DNA from: Nannobrachium achirus
Taxonomy: Eukaryota; Chordata; Actinopteri; Myctophiformes; Myctophidae
Reading direction: 5' to 3'
Length of the DNA stretch: 64,000 bases
Assembly (NCBI GenBank): GCA_963921795.1
Contig: OY997651.1
Span: 49,912,518-49,976,517, forward strand
The notes beneath the pieces were generated by a model. It did no database searches, was not told where the DNA came from, and worked only from the letters and a program-made list of their open reading frames with translations. Position numbers and translations under genes: made by a program. Below, piece by piece: positions 34,075 to 47,634 of this stretch; position 1 is the first letter of the stretch, and each line of letters starts with the position of its first letter.

Positions 34075-34505
34075 CAAAGGAGGACTTCACCACTTTTCAA
34101 ATTATGTTCATATAATTTGGTCCTCACTAAAAATAGCTTTTTTTATTTTATTTTCTATTTTATTTTATTTTTCTCAGAGGAGGGTTGTGGGCAGGTCAGA
34201 AACCCATCGTCTTGTGACATCATCGATTGGGAATCCAAGCTAATAGAAACTGCAGGCTTTCTATTCCTGAAAAGTTGCAATGTTAAAGTGGAGGCCATTG
34301 TTCTTGCGATAATAAAAATCGAAATATTTATTTCAAAAATATTGTTTTTTTTTGGGGGGGGGAAATGATGTCACAAGACTATGGATTTCTGAACTTCCCA
34401 CAGCTCTACTAAGAGACTTGGACCGAGTAGAAAAAAATTGTGCTATTTCATTATGAACATTAGTGAGGACCTATTATATGAAGATGGGTTGAAAAGTGGC
34501 AAAGT
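34075..34505. mobile_element. Imperfect foldback element
   Basis: GAGGACTTCACCACTTTTCA at the left is inverted as GAAAAGTGGCAAAGTCCTC at the right. The inner GTCAGAAACCCATCGTCTTGTG also pairs with CACAAGACTATGGATTTCTG. The loop is AT-rich. Confidence 0.6.
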
Positions 34506-34514
34506 CCTCATTTA

Positions 34515-34796
34515 AGCCCTTTTTCCACTATGAAGAAGAACCAGAACATTCCAGAACCTGATAACCTATTTTTTGGGGGGGGACCTTTTTTACGTCCTGC
34601 TCTTGATGTAGTACTAAACTTGAGTTCTGGGAACCTGTGGGAGGGGCCTTTTTTGGGACCTTCCCGGTTAGGTCTGGTTATATGGAAACGTACGCAGAAC
34701 TTGGTCCCGGAACTTCCACAGGTTCTTGAAAGTTCTTGGTTCTGGAAAGTTCTTCTGGTTCTAGTTTTGGTTCGGCCCTGTGGTGGAAAAGGGGCT
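34515..34796. mobile_element. MITE with AGCCCTTTTTCCAC ends
   Basis: AGCCCTTTTTCCACTA and TGGTGGAAAAGGGGCT are inverted. The interior repeats GAACC/GGTTCT motifs. Type typical of fish hAT MITEs; TSD not resolved. Confidence 0.55.
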
Positions 34797-34938
34797 CTAG
34801 TGTGAAGTGAGCAGTGGTATTTATGAATTAATTTCATTAAGCGTCCCCGCAAGGGGCAAAGCTTGGCCAATGTGACCCTGGGAGTACAAACGGACAAAGC
34901 TAGATGTAGGAGCTTAGCTCCCTCCAGGAGCACCGCTC

Positions 34939-35139
34939 AAAAATTTATACATTATGATTCTTTTTTAGAATCGGGTAAAAAAAGATTCAAAACTTTAAAA
35001 GATTTTTCAAAAATAGCAGATCTACAAGCTTGCGGCGCGGCACTCGGTGCCGCGCTGTGAGCTTGTATATCTGCTATTTTTCAATAGTTAAAGCATAAAA
35101 TAATGGTTGAAGTAGTAATGCGTTCACGTTCTAAATGGT
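34939..35139. mobile_element. Family-1 fragment
   Basis: Single hairpin at 35009-35085 and a right end TTCTAAATGGTTTA; the left half is missing. Confidence 0.6.
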
Positions 35140-35239
35140 TTATAGTAGAGAGGCTGTGTCTGCTCTACATTATGATTCTTGTTTATGCCCGACATAACTG
35201 GATATACTGGTTTTGTATCAATTGCAGAAATATTAGACC

Positions 35240-36100
35240 TTTAAGAAGTAGTTCACCACCAAAATGACTTTTTTCTATCGATTCATCACCCCATGGAGAT
35301 TGGAGACTTGAGTTCAATAATCTCTGTTTTTGTCGCATTCCTAAGCCAATAATTTGAGGAGACTCCTTCTAGGCGGCCCATTGATTCCGGATGGAGACCC
35401 ACATTTGCATATACTGTATTGCGCTCAGGAGCTTCTGCAGTACTGTAGTTGGAGCATTTCCGATACTTCTGTGACCGTGGAGAGCAAAGGTCCGTTTCTC
35501 TGTGGTTTTGTCATCTACAAAAGTTAAATAACAAATTGAGCCAAACATGCTTGTCCCCATGTTTGTGTCTCATTCACTTACTATACACTTAAGTAAACTA
35601 TAAAAACTATAAAGGAAAAAAATACCCCCCAAAAATCTGCTTCAAACTATGGGTTTTCTGAATCCATTGCAAGCATTTGTTTGGCATAAAACATTCCTTG
35701 GGCTAAAAAACAGTCCCACAACAGTATGGTTTAGTGATGAGCCATTACTTTTCACAATGTTGTGGGGGCTTTTTTAGCCCAAGGAATGTTTTTCATGCAA
35801 AACAAATGCTTGCAATGGATTCAGAAGAATTAAAAACCCCTATTTTGACCCCTCACATGCTACTTAAAGCAGATTCTTTGGGGGGGTATTTTATCCTTTA
35901 TAGTATAGTGTATAGTAAGTGAATGAGACACACTTTCAACCGCTCTCACAAACTTTGCTGCCATTTTTGCAAGGGGCATGGGGGGCTCAATTTGTAATTT
36001 AACCTTCATAGATGACAAAACCACTGAGAAACGGACCTTTGCTCTCCACGGTCACAGAAATATCGGAAATGCTCCAACTACTGCTTGTCAGTCAGTAAGT
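35240..36100. mobile_element. Large foldback element
   Basis: Arms at about 35440-35590 and 35925-36090 carry GAAACGGACCTTTGCTCTCC in opposite orientation. An inner palindrome at 35640-35885 pairs GAATCCATTGCAAGCATTTG with CAAATGCTTGCAATGGATTC. A similar inner palindrome recurs at 38210-38325. Confidence 0.6.
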
Positions 36101-37077
36101 GTCCTATATGTACCCCTGGTGTCTACCCAGCCTGAGGTACCAGGCCCACTTGGGTGGGTGGGTGTCTGGGAGATGTCTGGATGTCTGTAACATACAGATT
36201 GGTTAGAATAATGTTTAATTCATTAATATAACTTCCGGATTGTAACTTTTAACACACTTTGTCGATGCCGTCCAGTGGTGTGTTCTAGACTTTTTTTGAG
36301 GGCATACTATAATCTATGATCCGTGGCTATTCGTGTGGCCAGCGCAAATACACTACTTTGAAAGGTTCACGAGGGCAGACGCTATTAATATTTGTATTTC
36401 CGACAGCAGACAGGTAGAACACAGCACTGATGCCGTTGGGGGCAGGCAGAAACCTCTTATCTTATAAACTTTTTGCGTTTGTCGAAAAAGTATAACGCCC
36501 TACTTGATCACGCTACAGCGTCACACTACAGCATCCTCTTGAGCTTGTAGATCCCACCCTACAGAGACAACATATTGTCAACAGCATGCTGCTTCGGTTT
36601 CTGTTAAAAAAAGAAAAAAAAAAGAAAATCTGAAACTGCAGTGAACAGTGGATGCATGCAGCACACGCACGCGCACACAAATGCACACATTTTTCCGAGT
36701 GGCCACAAGCCGAAGCAAAAGAAATCTCCATAATTATGCAAATCAATAAGACGGTATATGGAGCCTCATGTGAAAAATGAGTCTTTTTTTAAGTAGTTGT
36801 TGTGTCCACGTCGAGTGGAAAGGTCTAAAGCGTGAGGAGGCATGCGGTAGCTTCATTTGTTGTCCCAGAAGGATAAATGACTTCTGAACTTGAGACTTAT
36901 TGGATATCCAAGACATCTCATCTATATGCTCCATCGATTTGTGAACGGGCTTTGGACTCTTGAGAGAGAACAAATGTGACGGGTTCATTTGGTTCTATTT
37001 GGTTTTCTAGGTCTGTCGCAATTGTTGCCTACTTGCCTAATCGCAATAATTTGAGATAATCACAGTTGTCTTTGCAT
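36101..37077. other. Unassigned stretch
   Basis: 36272-36320 repeats the sequence at 4168-4215. No gene or clear element border otherwise. Confidence 0.35.
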
Positions 37078-37340
37078 ATCGTCGTTGTCGGGTGAAAACC
37101 TTGCATGTCCAAAACCGTTTGTTTTGCATTTATCATTTTAAAAAGGATTTAAACTAGTGAAAACAGCCGATCTACACGCACACAACGCCTCGCGGTGCGA
37201 GGCGTTGTGTGCTTGTAGATCTGCTGTTTTCACTACTTTTTGTGCGACAGCCTTGTATGATGAAGCAGGGCTTTACTTTGCGAAAGAACATACACATTTT
37301 AAACTTGGAGATACGAGGTTTCCACCCGACAACAGCGATA
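37078..37340. mobile_element. Family-B palindromic MITE, both ends present
   Basis: Left end ATCGTCGTTGTCGGGTGAAA, right end TTTCCACCCGACAACAGCGA, inverted. Hairpin at 37160-37222 with CGCCTCGCGGTGCGAGGCG loop. Superfamily unassigned; flanking AT/TA dinucleotides only. Confidence 0.7.
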
Positions 37341-39120
<1,780 letters not shown>

Positions 39121-39440
39121 AGGAGGGAATATGGGAAATGGGACAGATCCATGTTGATGACATGGCTTTGCGTGATGTTATGGCAACATTTGTAGGAGCA
39201 GTGTCCAAAAATGTGTTTTGCAAAAATCGGCAGATGGTGGCGCTAGAAGAGGGCCATGCGAGAAATGATGGGTGGAGGTTGTGAGTTGCCATCCAAGGAG
39301 TGTGTGTGCAAAGTTTGGCAATGGATAGGGGCAACGGTGCTGGAGATAAGAGTAGGGCAAAAGTGTGACGTGGCGCGTGACGGGCAGACTGACTGACTGA
39401 CAGACATACAGACAGCCGGAGGAGCTTTTCATAGTAACTT
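39121..39440 (+). mobile_element. Helentron-like non-autonomous fragment
   Basis: Order TGTTTTGCAAAAATCGGC, GGTGGCGCTAGAAG, GTTGCCATCCAAGGAGTGTG, (GACT/GACA)n, GCCGGAGGAGCTTTTCATAG matches the tail near 27.3 kb. The TTTTCATAGTAA motif matches the large elements at 46-58 kb. Confidence 0.5.
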
Positions 39441-39589
39441 ATGAACTTGCAAAATCATCACCCTAAAATGTAACCCTAAATATCGAGATTTCACTGCGGA
39501 GGAAACCTGGTTCAAATCCGGAGCAAAAGAGGAAAGTTACATAATGCTGCTTTAAGTAAAGTCAATCAGAGCACTTCTTCCTCCACTGC

Positions 39590-39930
39590 TTCTCTGTGTC
39601 TCGGCTTCAGTCAGTACAACATATTGTGCCTGGTAGACTTTTAACTAAGGCACAGGTCAGACATTACACCGGTTCCTTGCCGTGTTACACTGGTTAGCCA
39701 TTGACTGCAGTATGGATTTTTTAAATTCCTTGTAATCAAATCTAAAGCACTGCACGGGCCGGCCCCTCCGAGTTGCACACTGCAGTGTACAGTGTCTACA
39801 TTATTGAGCCATCAGGACAATGTGAGATCGATCAGGACTTCTGAGCAAGGCAAGGCCTATGGCTGCTGCTAACTGTCCCAAAACTCAAGGCTGGTCTGAG
39901 GCTGCATGCCTTCACAGCAACTCTCTAATG
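39590..39930 (+). pseudogene. LINE (L2/Rex-like) ORF2 relic
   Basis: Broken plus-strand frames read RLQSVQHIV, RLLTKAQVRHYT and similar, resembling the RLQxVQNAAARLLTxxxxxxHITP motif of L2/Rex-type ORF2. Stops and frameshifts are frequent. The hAT MITE at 39931 inserted at its end. Confidence 0.5.
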
Positions 39931-40383
39931 CAGGGGTCTTCAACGTTTTCAGGCCAAGGACCCCTTAGTTGAGAGAGAGATGAAGCAGGGACCCCCACAA
40001 CCCTTTCATAGATTCCATATAGTTTTCATCTTTTGACAGCACAATCATCAGTGTATTTTGGATTCTTGAACGGTCAATACTTAATAAACTTGACTTTTCA
40101 CTCTGAAAAAGTCAAGTTCTTAGTTAGTTAGTTAGTTCTTAGTTCTTAGCTATTTGCCAAAAATAGCCGATCTACAAGCTCACAGCGCCTCGCAGTGCGA
40201 GGCGTTGTGAGCTTGTAGATCTGCTATTTTTGGCTAAAGTTCTCAGAATATGGACGCTAGGGTTAAGTGGTTAATATAAATAAGGAGAGAAAAAAAGTTT
40301 CTATCACACAAAGATTTGGAGGACCCCCTGTAGTAACTCTGAGGACCCCCTAGGGGTCCCGGACCCCCTGTGGAAGACCTCAG
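39931..40383. mobile_element. hAT MITE CAGGGGTCTTCAACG, 453 bp
   Basis: TSDs CTCTAATG (39923-39930) and CTCTAACG (40384-40391), one mismatch. The palindrome at 40158-40232 has the CGCCTCGC/GCGAGGCG loop. Shares long stretches with 2882-3293 and with the window's right edge. Confidence 0.8.
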
Positions 40384-40611
40384 CTCTAACGCATATGGAG
40401 CTGCTTTCCCCTCGCAATAAAACATAAAAGAAACAGTTGGCATATCAGTTGATTCCTTTGTGCACAGAATGTGTTTCGCCTTCTGTGCAGTATGTAATAT
40501 CTGTTGTTTTATCCTTTTCTCATCGTTTCAAACTATATTGTCGCTGTTGTCGCCATATGCAATCTCCATATTCTAACTTTGATTTTTTTTTTCTTCATAG
40601 AAATCATACCA

Positions 40612-40760
40612 AAAGCATAAAAAGTAGCAGATCCGCAAGCATAAAACGCGCCTCGAGACGACGCTCCAAGCGACGATTTGAGCTTGTCGATTGGCTACTT
40701 TTGCTGTTTTTGAATTTGAATGCTGAACAGTTTTGGACATGTGAGGTTTACGCCTGACAG
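40612..40760. mobile_element. Diverged family-B relic
   Basis: GTAGCAGATCCGCAAGC pairs with GAGCTTGTCGATTGGCTAC. The end GGACATGTGAGGTTTACGCC resembles the family-B tail. Confidence 0.45.
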
Positions 40761-40956
40761 AAAAAGTGTTGTAACACACCGTAAGCTTGTAGATACAAGC
40801 TATTATGGTAGACAGGTTATTTTCTGTGAATGATCGCCCCTATATATTTGACTATTATTCTGCTTTTATGTTCATGCAGTGAATGCTTTCAATGTTACAG
40901 CACCTTGCAACTCCTGTTTTGAAAGGCGCTTTATGTGAATACATTGTACATTAACA

Positions 40957-41398
40957 CGGTGGTTCTCAACCTGTGGGTCGGGACCCCCAGAGGGGTCCCC
41001 ACATTATTTTGTGGGGTCCCCAGATGATTAACTTAATGTGCAATGTTGTTTTCTCACTCAACAGTAAACAAACCAACATAAAGTTTAAGTGAATAGAGGG
41101 TATCTGCACATTTCTAAAGTGACAATTTAAGGACTTTTTAAAACACTAAAATGGCAAATTAAACATTGGCCAAATTGTCAAATATTAGAGGCAGAAATTG
41201 TGAAAATAGCCGATCTACATGCTCACAACGCCTCGTGTTGCGAGGCGTTGTGAACATGTAGATCTACTATTTTCACAACAGAACTGTGTTATACAAAATG
41301 TAATGCCTCAACTCTTAGTGCTCGTCAGGGTGGTGGGGGTCCCTAGTTAAAATATGATTATTTTGTGGCTCGCGGCCTGAAAAGGTTGAGAACCCATG
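40957..41398. mobile_element. hAT MITE of the GGTGGTTCTCAACCTGTGGG family
   Basis: Left end GGTGGTTCTCAACCTGTGG, right end AAAAGGTTGAGAACCCATG. Hairpin 41204-41276 with CGCCTCG/CGAGGCG loop. A decayed L2 tail (CACCTTGCAACTCCTG...GCGCTTTATGTG) sits just outside at about 40898-40945. Confidence 0.65.
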
Positions 41399-41409
41399 CA
41401 CTACCTGAC

Positions 41410-41554
41410 CAGTGGTTCTCAAACTGAGGTCCAGGGACCCCAAGGGGGTTACAAATGAACCCTTGCGGGTCTATAACACCTGAAAGCTTCCATTTGGTTC
41501 CATTATTACACTCTCAGAGTTATGAGGGTCTTTGAAATTACAGTTTTACCACTG
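41410..41554. mobile_element. Small hAT-like MITE with GGTTCCATT palindrome
   Basis: CAGTGGTTCTCAAACTGAGG at the left, TTTTACCACTG at the right; the interior matches the GTACAAATGGAACC core. Confidence 0.45.
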
Positions 41555-41572
41555 CCTTGAAATGGTTTAGGT

Positions 41573-41749
41573 CAGTGGCTCCCAAACCTTTTAGCTCGTC
41601 ACCCAAAAGAGCAATTAGACGTTTGTCCGGAACCCAAACTAGTGAAAATAGCAGATCTGGTGACGCGTTGTGAGCTTGTAGATCGGCTATTTTCACCTCT
41701 TCTTAGACATTTGTTTTCTTTTTTTTGTTTTTTTTGTTGGGAACCAGTG
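41573..41749. mobile_element. hAT MITE, 177 bp, TSD GTTTAGG(T/G)
   Basis: CAGTGGCTCCCAAACC and GTTGGGAACCAGTG are inverted. Duplications at 41565-41572 and 41750-41757. Palindrome at 41646-41697. Confidence 0.75.
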
Positions 41750-41834
41750 GTTTAGGGCCGTATAGAAACATGTGAGGGCCTGTTTAATGACCGTGTCAGT
41801 GTGTATAGGTGGGTTCAGACCTGATGAGGTATGG

Positions 41835-42256
41835 CAGGGGTCCGCAAATTATTTTGGGGGGGGGGTCCCCAGATATGGTTTATCTAAATGTTAACATTGT
41901 TTTCTCACTCAACAGTAAACAGACCAACATACAGTACAAGTGTATACAGGGTACCTGCACATTTCTAAAGTGGCAATTTAAGGACTTCAGAGATCTTTTT
42001 AGTACCTCTGGTCAAACATAGGTCAAATTGTCAAATATTAGAGGCATAAATTGTGAAATTTAGCAGATCTACATGCTCACAACGCCTCACAACACGAGGC
42101 GTTGTGAGCATGTAGATCTGCTATTTTCACAATGGAATAGATCACACTAAATGTAATGCCAAATCCTACAGTTCCAAGTGCTTGTGCAAGGTGGGGGTCC
42201 CCAGTTCAAATATGATTATTTTGGGAGTCGCGGCCTGAAAAGGTCGAGAACCACTG
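41835..42256. mobile_element. hAT MITE, 422 bp, TSD AGGTATGG
   Basis: Perfect TSDs at 41827-41834 and 42257-42264. Left CAGGGGTCCGCAAATT, right AAAAGGTCGAGAACCACTG. Hairpin at 42060-42128. Confidence 0.85.
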
Positions 42257-42398
42257 AGGTATGGAACAGGACTGTATAGGGGGGTTCAGACCTGTTGAGG
42301 TATGGGACAGGAGACGGACCCATAGGCTGTTCTGGGACGAGACAGTGATAACACCCTGGGATAGCACGCTGCACTGATCTGTGCTTTATGACTCATCC

Positions 42399-42399
42399 T

Positions 42400-42434
<35 letters not shown>
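42399..42434 (+). repeat. (TCTG)n microsatellite
   Basis: CTGT tetranucleotide repeated about nine times. Confidence 0.9.
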
Positions 42435-42641
42435 CCGCTCCCCTCTATCACTGTCCTTCCAATCGTCAAATAAAAGGGAACACCCTCTCTGTTTTGTTCC
42501 TTTTCATCTGACTTGCGTCAGAGTCTGTCTTGAGAGATATTGTCCTTCTGTGTCACCGTGGCTTCTATTTCTCTCTCTTTGTCTCTCTTTCTTTTTACCT
42601 CTCTGTACCCTTCCCTCACTCCTTATCTTTCTCTTTCTCCC

Positions 42642-42709
42642 CTACACTCTCTCTCTCTCTCTCGCTCTTTTTTTCTTTATCTCAATATCAATCTCAATCT
42701 ATCGCCCTA

Positions 42710-42795
<86 letters not shown>
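42642..42795 (+). repeat. (TC)n microsatellite
   Basis: Imperfect CT tract, with a second pure tract at 43027-43101. Confidence 0.9.
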
Positions 42796-42796
<1 letters not shown>

Positions 42797-43023
42797 GCCC
42801 CCACAACAGCGCTCACCCACTGGTGCTTCTCAACGTCTGTCTTTAACTGGTCTGCAACTCTGAGAGCGGCTCTTGCTGGGAAGATTTGATATTGTAGATT
42901 GGTTGAAGGACCCAGAGATGTAAACAAAGAACAATGGGGGTCCGTGGTCTATTGCATAGCAAAAAGAAAAAAAAAAGAAACTTGTCTGCTCTCCTGCCTT
43001 CCTCTTTCTTTGTGCGGAGCTGT

Positions 43024-43026
<3 letters not shown>

Positions 43027-43101
<75 letters not shown>
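43027..43101 (+). repeat. (TC)n microsatellite
   Basis: Pure CT run of about 75 bp. Confidence 0.95.
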
Positions 43102-43102
<1 letters not shown>

Positions 43103-43258
43103 CTCCGTTCTCTCAGCGGTTTGATTTCCTCCCATTAAGCTCTGAGCTTGGCCAATCTGCTACTTTTGGGACTTTCCAATTTGAATCCGGAAAAAGTAAC
43201 ATTTTTTTTGGACATACAAGGTTTCCACCCGACAGAAACGATATATATATATATACAC

Positions 43259-43824
43259 TAGGGTTGTAACGATACATTTTAATAGCGATTTGATACATAT
43301 CACGATACATAGTAGACGACACGACACATGCACGATATTGATTAATTCATGGTGATACGATACGATTCGATTCAATGATTTAAAATCGATATAGTAACTA
43401 TTTAGCAAAGAAAATAAATCTGTGTGAAAGGTGTGGATAGTGCATGTTTTTAAGGGAAACGTATATTATTATGGATATAAATAAGTAAACACAGTGATTA
43501 TTTGCCAAATACATGGACATTGTATTTGGACAAACCTGCACCTTGACATGAACCCAGAGATTACACACATTTATCGATAGACCAGTGTAGCTATATAGAA
43601 AGGAAAAGCAATTAAACCCCTCCTTTTCATTTTGTCTTCTTAAAAATGCTAAATACAATGCACAAGTAGGTAGTATCGATACAATCGATTCTTTGCACTG
43701 CCGATTCGATACGATACAAAATAAAACGATACAATTCGATTTTAGCTGTTTTCATTTCGATATACTTCAATTTTTTAAGTTAAAAACGATATTTCGATAC
43801 AGTTACTATATCGTTACACCCCTA
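43259..43824. mobile_element. hAT MITE, 566 bp
   Basis: Ends TAGGGTTGTAACGATACA and TATCGTTACACCCCTA. Near-identical flanks ATATACAC and ATATATAC. The interior is full of CGATACGATTCGAT-type motifs. It sits between two family-B ends. Confidence 0.75.
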
Positions 43825-43839
43825 ATATATACTGTATGT

Positions 43840-44101
43840 ATCGTCGTTGTCGGGTGAAAACCTTGTATGTCCAAAGCCGTTAGTTTTGCATTTATCATTT
43901 AAAAAATGATTTAAACTAGTGAAAACCGACGATCTACAAGCACACAACGCCTCGCGGTGCGAGGCGTTGTGTGCTTGTAGAACGGCTGTTTTCACTACTT
44001 TTGTGTGACGGCCTTGTCTGATGAAGCAGGGCTTTACTTTGCGAAAGAACGTTCAAATTTGAAACTTGGAGATACGAGGTTTCCGCCCAACAACGACGAT
44101 A
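43840..44101. mobile_element. Family-B palindromic MITE, both ends present
   Basis: ATCGTCGTTGTCGGGTGAAA at the left, TTTCCGCCCAACAACGACGA at the right. Hairpin at 43922-43995 with perfect CGCCTCGCGGTGCGAGGCG loop. Confidence 0.75.
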
Positions 44102-44259
44102 TATATATATATATACACGTGTTTGTGCTTCAGGATTCGCTGACTGTGCTTTTTCCCCCCGGCACCTCTGTAATACTTTGTGTCCCTGTACTTCTTGTAT
44201 CCTCTTTATTGGACATAAATAAATCATTATCCCATTCAAACCGGCAACACATTATCACT

Positions 44260-44906
<647 letters not shown>

Positions 44907-44934
44907 CCTGTATTAAACTGTTAACACAGTCACA

Positions 44935-45131
44935 TTCTTGGGACCTCCCTACTTTGTGGGGACAAAAAGTTGGTCCCCACAAGGGTTAGGGTTAGGGGTT
45001 AGGTTTAGGGATAGAGGTTAGGGTAAGGCCACAGAAAATGAATGGAAGTCTATGTAATGTCCCCACAAGGTACAAATACAAACCTGTGTGTGTGCATGTG
45101 TGTGCATGTGTGTGTGTGTGTGTGTGTGCAG
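44935..45131 (+). repeat. TGTGGGGACAAAA-type fish repeat and (GT)n up to the splice acceptor
   Basis: GTGGGGACAAAAAGTTGGTC and TGTCCCCACAAGGTAC bracket GGTTAGGG units, a layout common in fish genomes. The GT run at about 45085-45128 then leads directly into CAG|GAGG, so a TE-derived tract supplies the sequence upstream of the acceptor. Confidence 0.6.
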
Positions 45132-45248
45132 GAGGATGCGGTGGCTGGCGTGCGGGCGCTTGGGTCCGCTGTGGCTCTGGAAGGCCCTGCTGGTGTTCGT
45201 GGTCATCGCCTTCGCCGGTCAGCTCCTGGGGCTCATCTTCAACAAAAG
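45132..45248 (+). CDS. Candidate second coding exon: signal-anchor segment
   Basis: Acceptor ...TGTGTGCAG|GAGG and donor AACAAAAG|GTCAGC bound 117 nt. Joined to the exon at 28640 in phase, it reads R-R-M-R-W-L-A-C-G then a hydrophobic run (LWLWKALLVFVVIAFAGQLL) ending G-L-I-F-N-K. The high GC content and unbroken frame contrast with the surrounding repeats. The layout (short basic N-terminus, one hydrophobic helix) suggests a type II Golgi/ER membrane protein such as a glycosyl- or sulfotransferase, but I do not recognise the protein. Further exons would lie outside the parts I could identify. A hAT end starts only about 35 bp after the donor. Confidence 0.5.
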
Positions 45249-45282
45249 GTCAGCGGCCCTCCACACCGTCTTTTATCCCACC

Positions 45283-45960
45283 GGTTCCCAAACACTGGGT
45301 CGGGTCTAGGGGTGGGCGACATGGAAATATCAAACCTCGGTTCGAAGTGAAGCGGTGAATTTTTATTCTATGTGTTCTAGAGCTATGAAATCTGTGTTCT
45401 AGATCTATACATTCTGTGTTCTAGATCTATACTTTCTATGTGCTTTAGTTCTATATTTTTATGAATTCTGAATGAATGAATGATTTTGTCAGGAGGGCTT
45501 TCATCGCTTCAAGAATACAATATCACAATATTTTCCCAGGCTGTATCACGATACACGATTTTATCACGATTCCTTTTCACATTGTTTTTTTTTATGGTTA
45601 TTTTTCAAGTTGACAAAAACTAGACTCTGGGTTCCTTTTGGGAGGTCTAAATTGAACTTTACAAGTATGTAACTCTGACAGTATACAAATGAAACCAAAT
45701 GGACCCTTACGGGTCCATTTGGTTTCATTTGTATACTGTCAGAGTGGAGACCTTGACATTTTTCAAGTTTGAGAACTACTGATTTAGACCAAAATGCAGG
45801 CTTAAATTGAATTCTGCAATGAATCTCTGTATTAACGATTAAACAGGATTTTTTACAAGGCTCCCTCAATTGTATCACAATATATACAATATCTCATCTA
45901 TCACCCACCCCTAGTCGGGTCCCATTTGGGGGTCGCGGACATATTTCTATGGGTCCCTTA
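45283..45960. mobile_element. Outer hAT-like fragment with nested 607-bp hAT MITE
   Basis: The text GGTTCCCAAACACTGGGTCG continues after the insert as GGGTCCCATTTGGGGGTCG. The inner element at 45307-45913 has ends TAGGGGTGGGCGAC and ATCACCCACCCCTA with perfect TSDs GTCGGGTC (45299-45306, 45914-45921). It contains a GTATACAAATGAAACC palindrome at about 45665-45745. Confidence 0.8.
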
Positions 45961-46127
45961 GCCTTCGGGATCCGGACTTTTCAAGAAATAAAAGCCTGGG
46001 CTAGCGCCCCTGTATCTGTGGCTCACACCATTTTAATTGTATATGAAATATATGTAGCCGTTCAGATATCTTATTTTACATCAGTATTGTTCATGTGAAC
46101 TGGTTTGTTTAGGCTTATCCATTATCA

Positions 46128-47634
46128 CCAGTAAGACTCCCTAATCGGGAGATAAGCGACCGTTGGTCGCTTATCTCCTGTCACACTGCTGACATCAGTA
46201 TGACATCACACCGTACACAAATGACCCTTATATAAGACCGGCATTATCTACCGACAGATTAGTAACAAGATGTCAAAATCATTGAAGGTTTACCCTACTA
46301 ACCAACTGTTTACCATAGCAACCATGTTTTCTTACCTTAGCAACCAACTGTTTACCCTAGCAACCAACTTTTTACCACAGCAACCATGTTTTTTTTACCC
46401 TAGCAACCAACTGTTTACCCTAGCAACCAATTGTTTACCATAGCAACCATGTTTTCTTACCCTAGCAACCAACTGTTTACCATAGCAACCATGTTTTTTA
46501 CAGGGCCTGGGATTGATGACATCAGAAATCTCCATATATGGGCATGAAAGGGATTTTGTTTCTAGATTATGTCTGTGGGGTGCCACATTTGGAATAAAAC
46601 ACTTACATCACACATCTGGATATCCATACAGCCCATCTAGTTTGCCTGTGTCCATTTATGCCCATATATCTGATGACATTGGGACAATGATCTCCATATA
46701 TGGGCATAAAACTTATGTTAATTAGCAAAGCCTGGGGATCTCCATATATGGGCATGAGGGGTACCCTAAAAGGGCATCATCTGGGAATAGCAAATATAGT
46801 TATCCTAGAAAGTGAAAATCTTACATCAAAGGCCATAACTACCTACCTACCACCATACTGCATTCCTCATTAAACTACCTACCAGTAAGATGCCTAAGGG
46901 AGAAAAGCAAAGGGCGAGGTTGCACCATTTCTTGGTCTTCTGGCCAGTGATGTATATCGGACCATTTAACCATATATGGAGACATCTGGTACCCAAAGAT
47001 ATTCACAGATATGGGCTTAATATTGATGACATAAGGGATCTCCATATATGGGCGTAAAAGGGATTTGGTTCCCCTGGCATCACAGGGATCTCCATATATG
47101 GGCATAAATGGATTTGGTTACCCTGGCAACACGGGGATCTCCATATCTCCATATATGGGCATAAAAGGGATTTGGTTCCCCTGGCATCACAGGGATCTCC
47201 ATATATGGGCATAAAAGGGATTTGGTTCCCCTGACATTACAGTGATGTCAGTGGCTGGTTCTACAGAGGGGATCTCCATTTATGGGCATAAAAGGGAATG
47301 TATGTATGATGATGTCAGATATCATAGACGTCATAGGACTTTCAAATAACGAATAACTGAGTAAGCATGTAAACCCGTAAAATCTATATTTGGGCATGGC
47401 TGATTTATGACCTCATCATGATGACACGAGCAAACACAGCTGAATTGTATAAATGATCAGTGCAGAAACCAACAGAAGTATTTGACCAAGACTCTTCGAT
47501 TTAAACATCAACAAAGGTGTGACGTTTGTTGATGGTCACGTGTGACGTGTGACGGACGGACGGACGGACGGACGGACGGACGGACGGACGGCCGGTGGAG
47601 GTTTTCATAGTAAACTGCTCCCTGACGGTCGCAA
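46128..47634 (-). mobile_element. Helentron/HINE-like CArG-rich element, copy 1
   Basis: Read on the minus strand it begins TTGCGACCGTCAGGGAGCAG, then TTTACTATGAAAACCTCC and (GTCC)n (47551-47591). It ends with the hairpin GAGATAAGCGACC-GGTCGCTTATCTC and GGGAGTCTTACTGG. It contains eight exact CCATATATGG sites (46532 to 47208) plus CCATTTATGG at 47276. TTAGCAACC/CATAGCAACC tandem repeats lie at 46286-46505. Asymmetric ends, a terminal hairpin, internal minisatellites and no TSD fit Helentron-type non-autonomous elements. A satellite-like composite of other origin is the alternative. Confidence 0.55.
46286..46505 (+). repeat. TAGCAACCA minisatellite (X-box-like)
   Basis: Units of about 20-40 bp built from CCCTAGCAACCAACTGTTTA and CCATAGCAACCATGTTTT. 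On the minus strand they read GTTGCTATGGTAAAC / GTTGCTAGGGTAAAC, resembling the RFX X-box (GTTGCCATGGCAAC). A minus-oriented set is at 51705-51805. Confidence 0.8.

Noticed and set aside
42388..43138. Ser/Leu- and Arg/Glu-rich ORFs of up to 152 codons
   Set aside because: They are translations of (TC)n tracts on either strand.
44985..45030. Interstitial telomere (GGTTAGGG units)
   Set aside because: Only a few imperfect units inside a dispersed GTGGGGACAAAA repeat; not a telomere relic.
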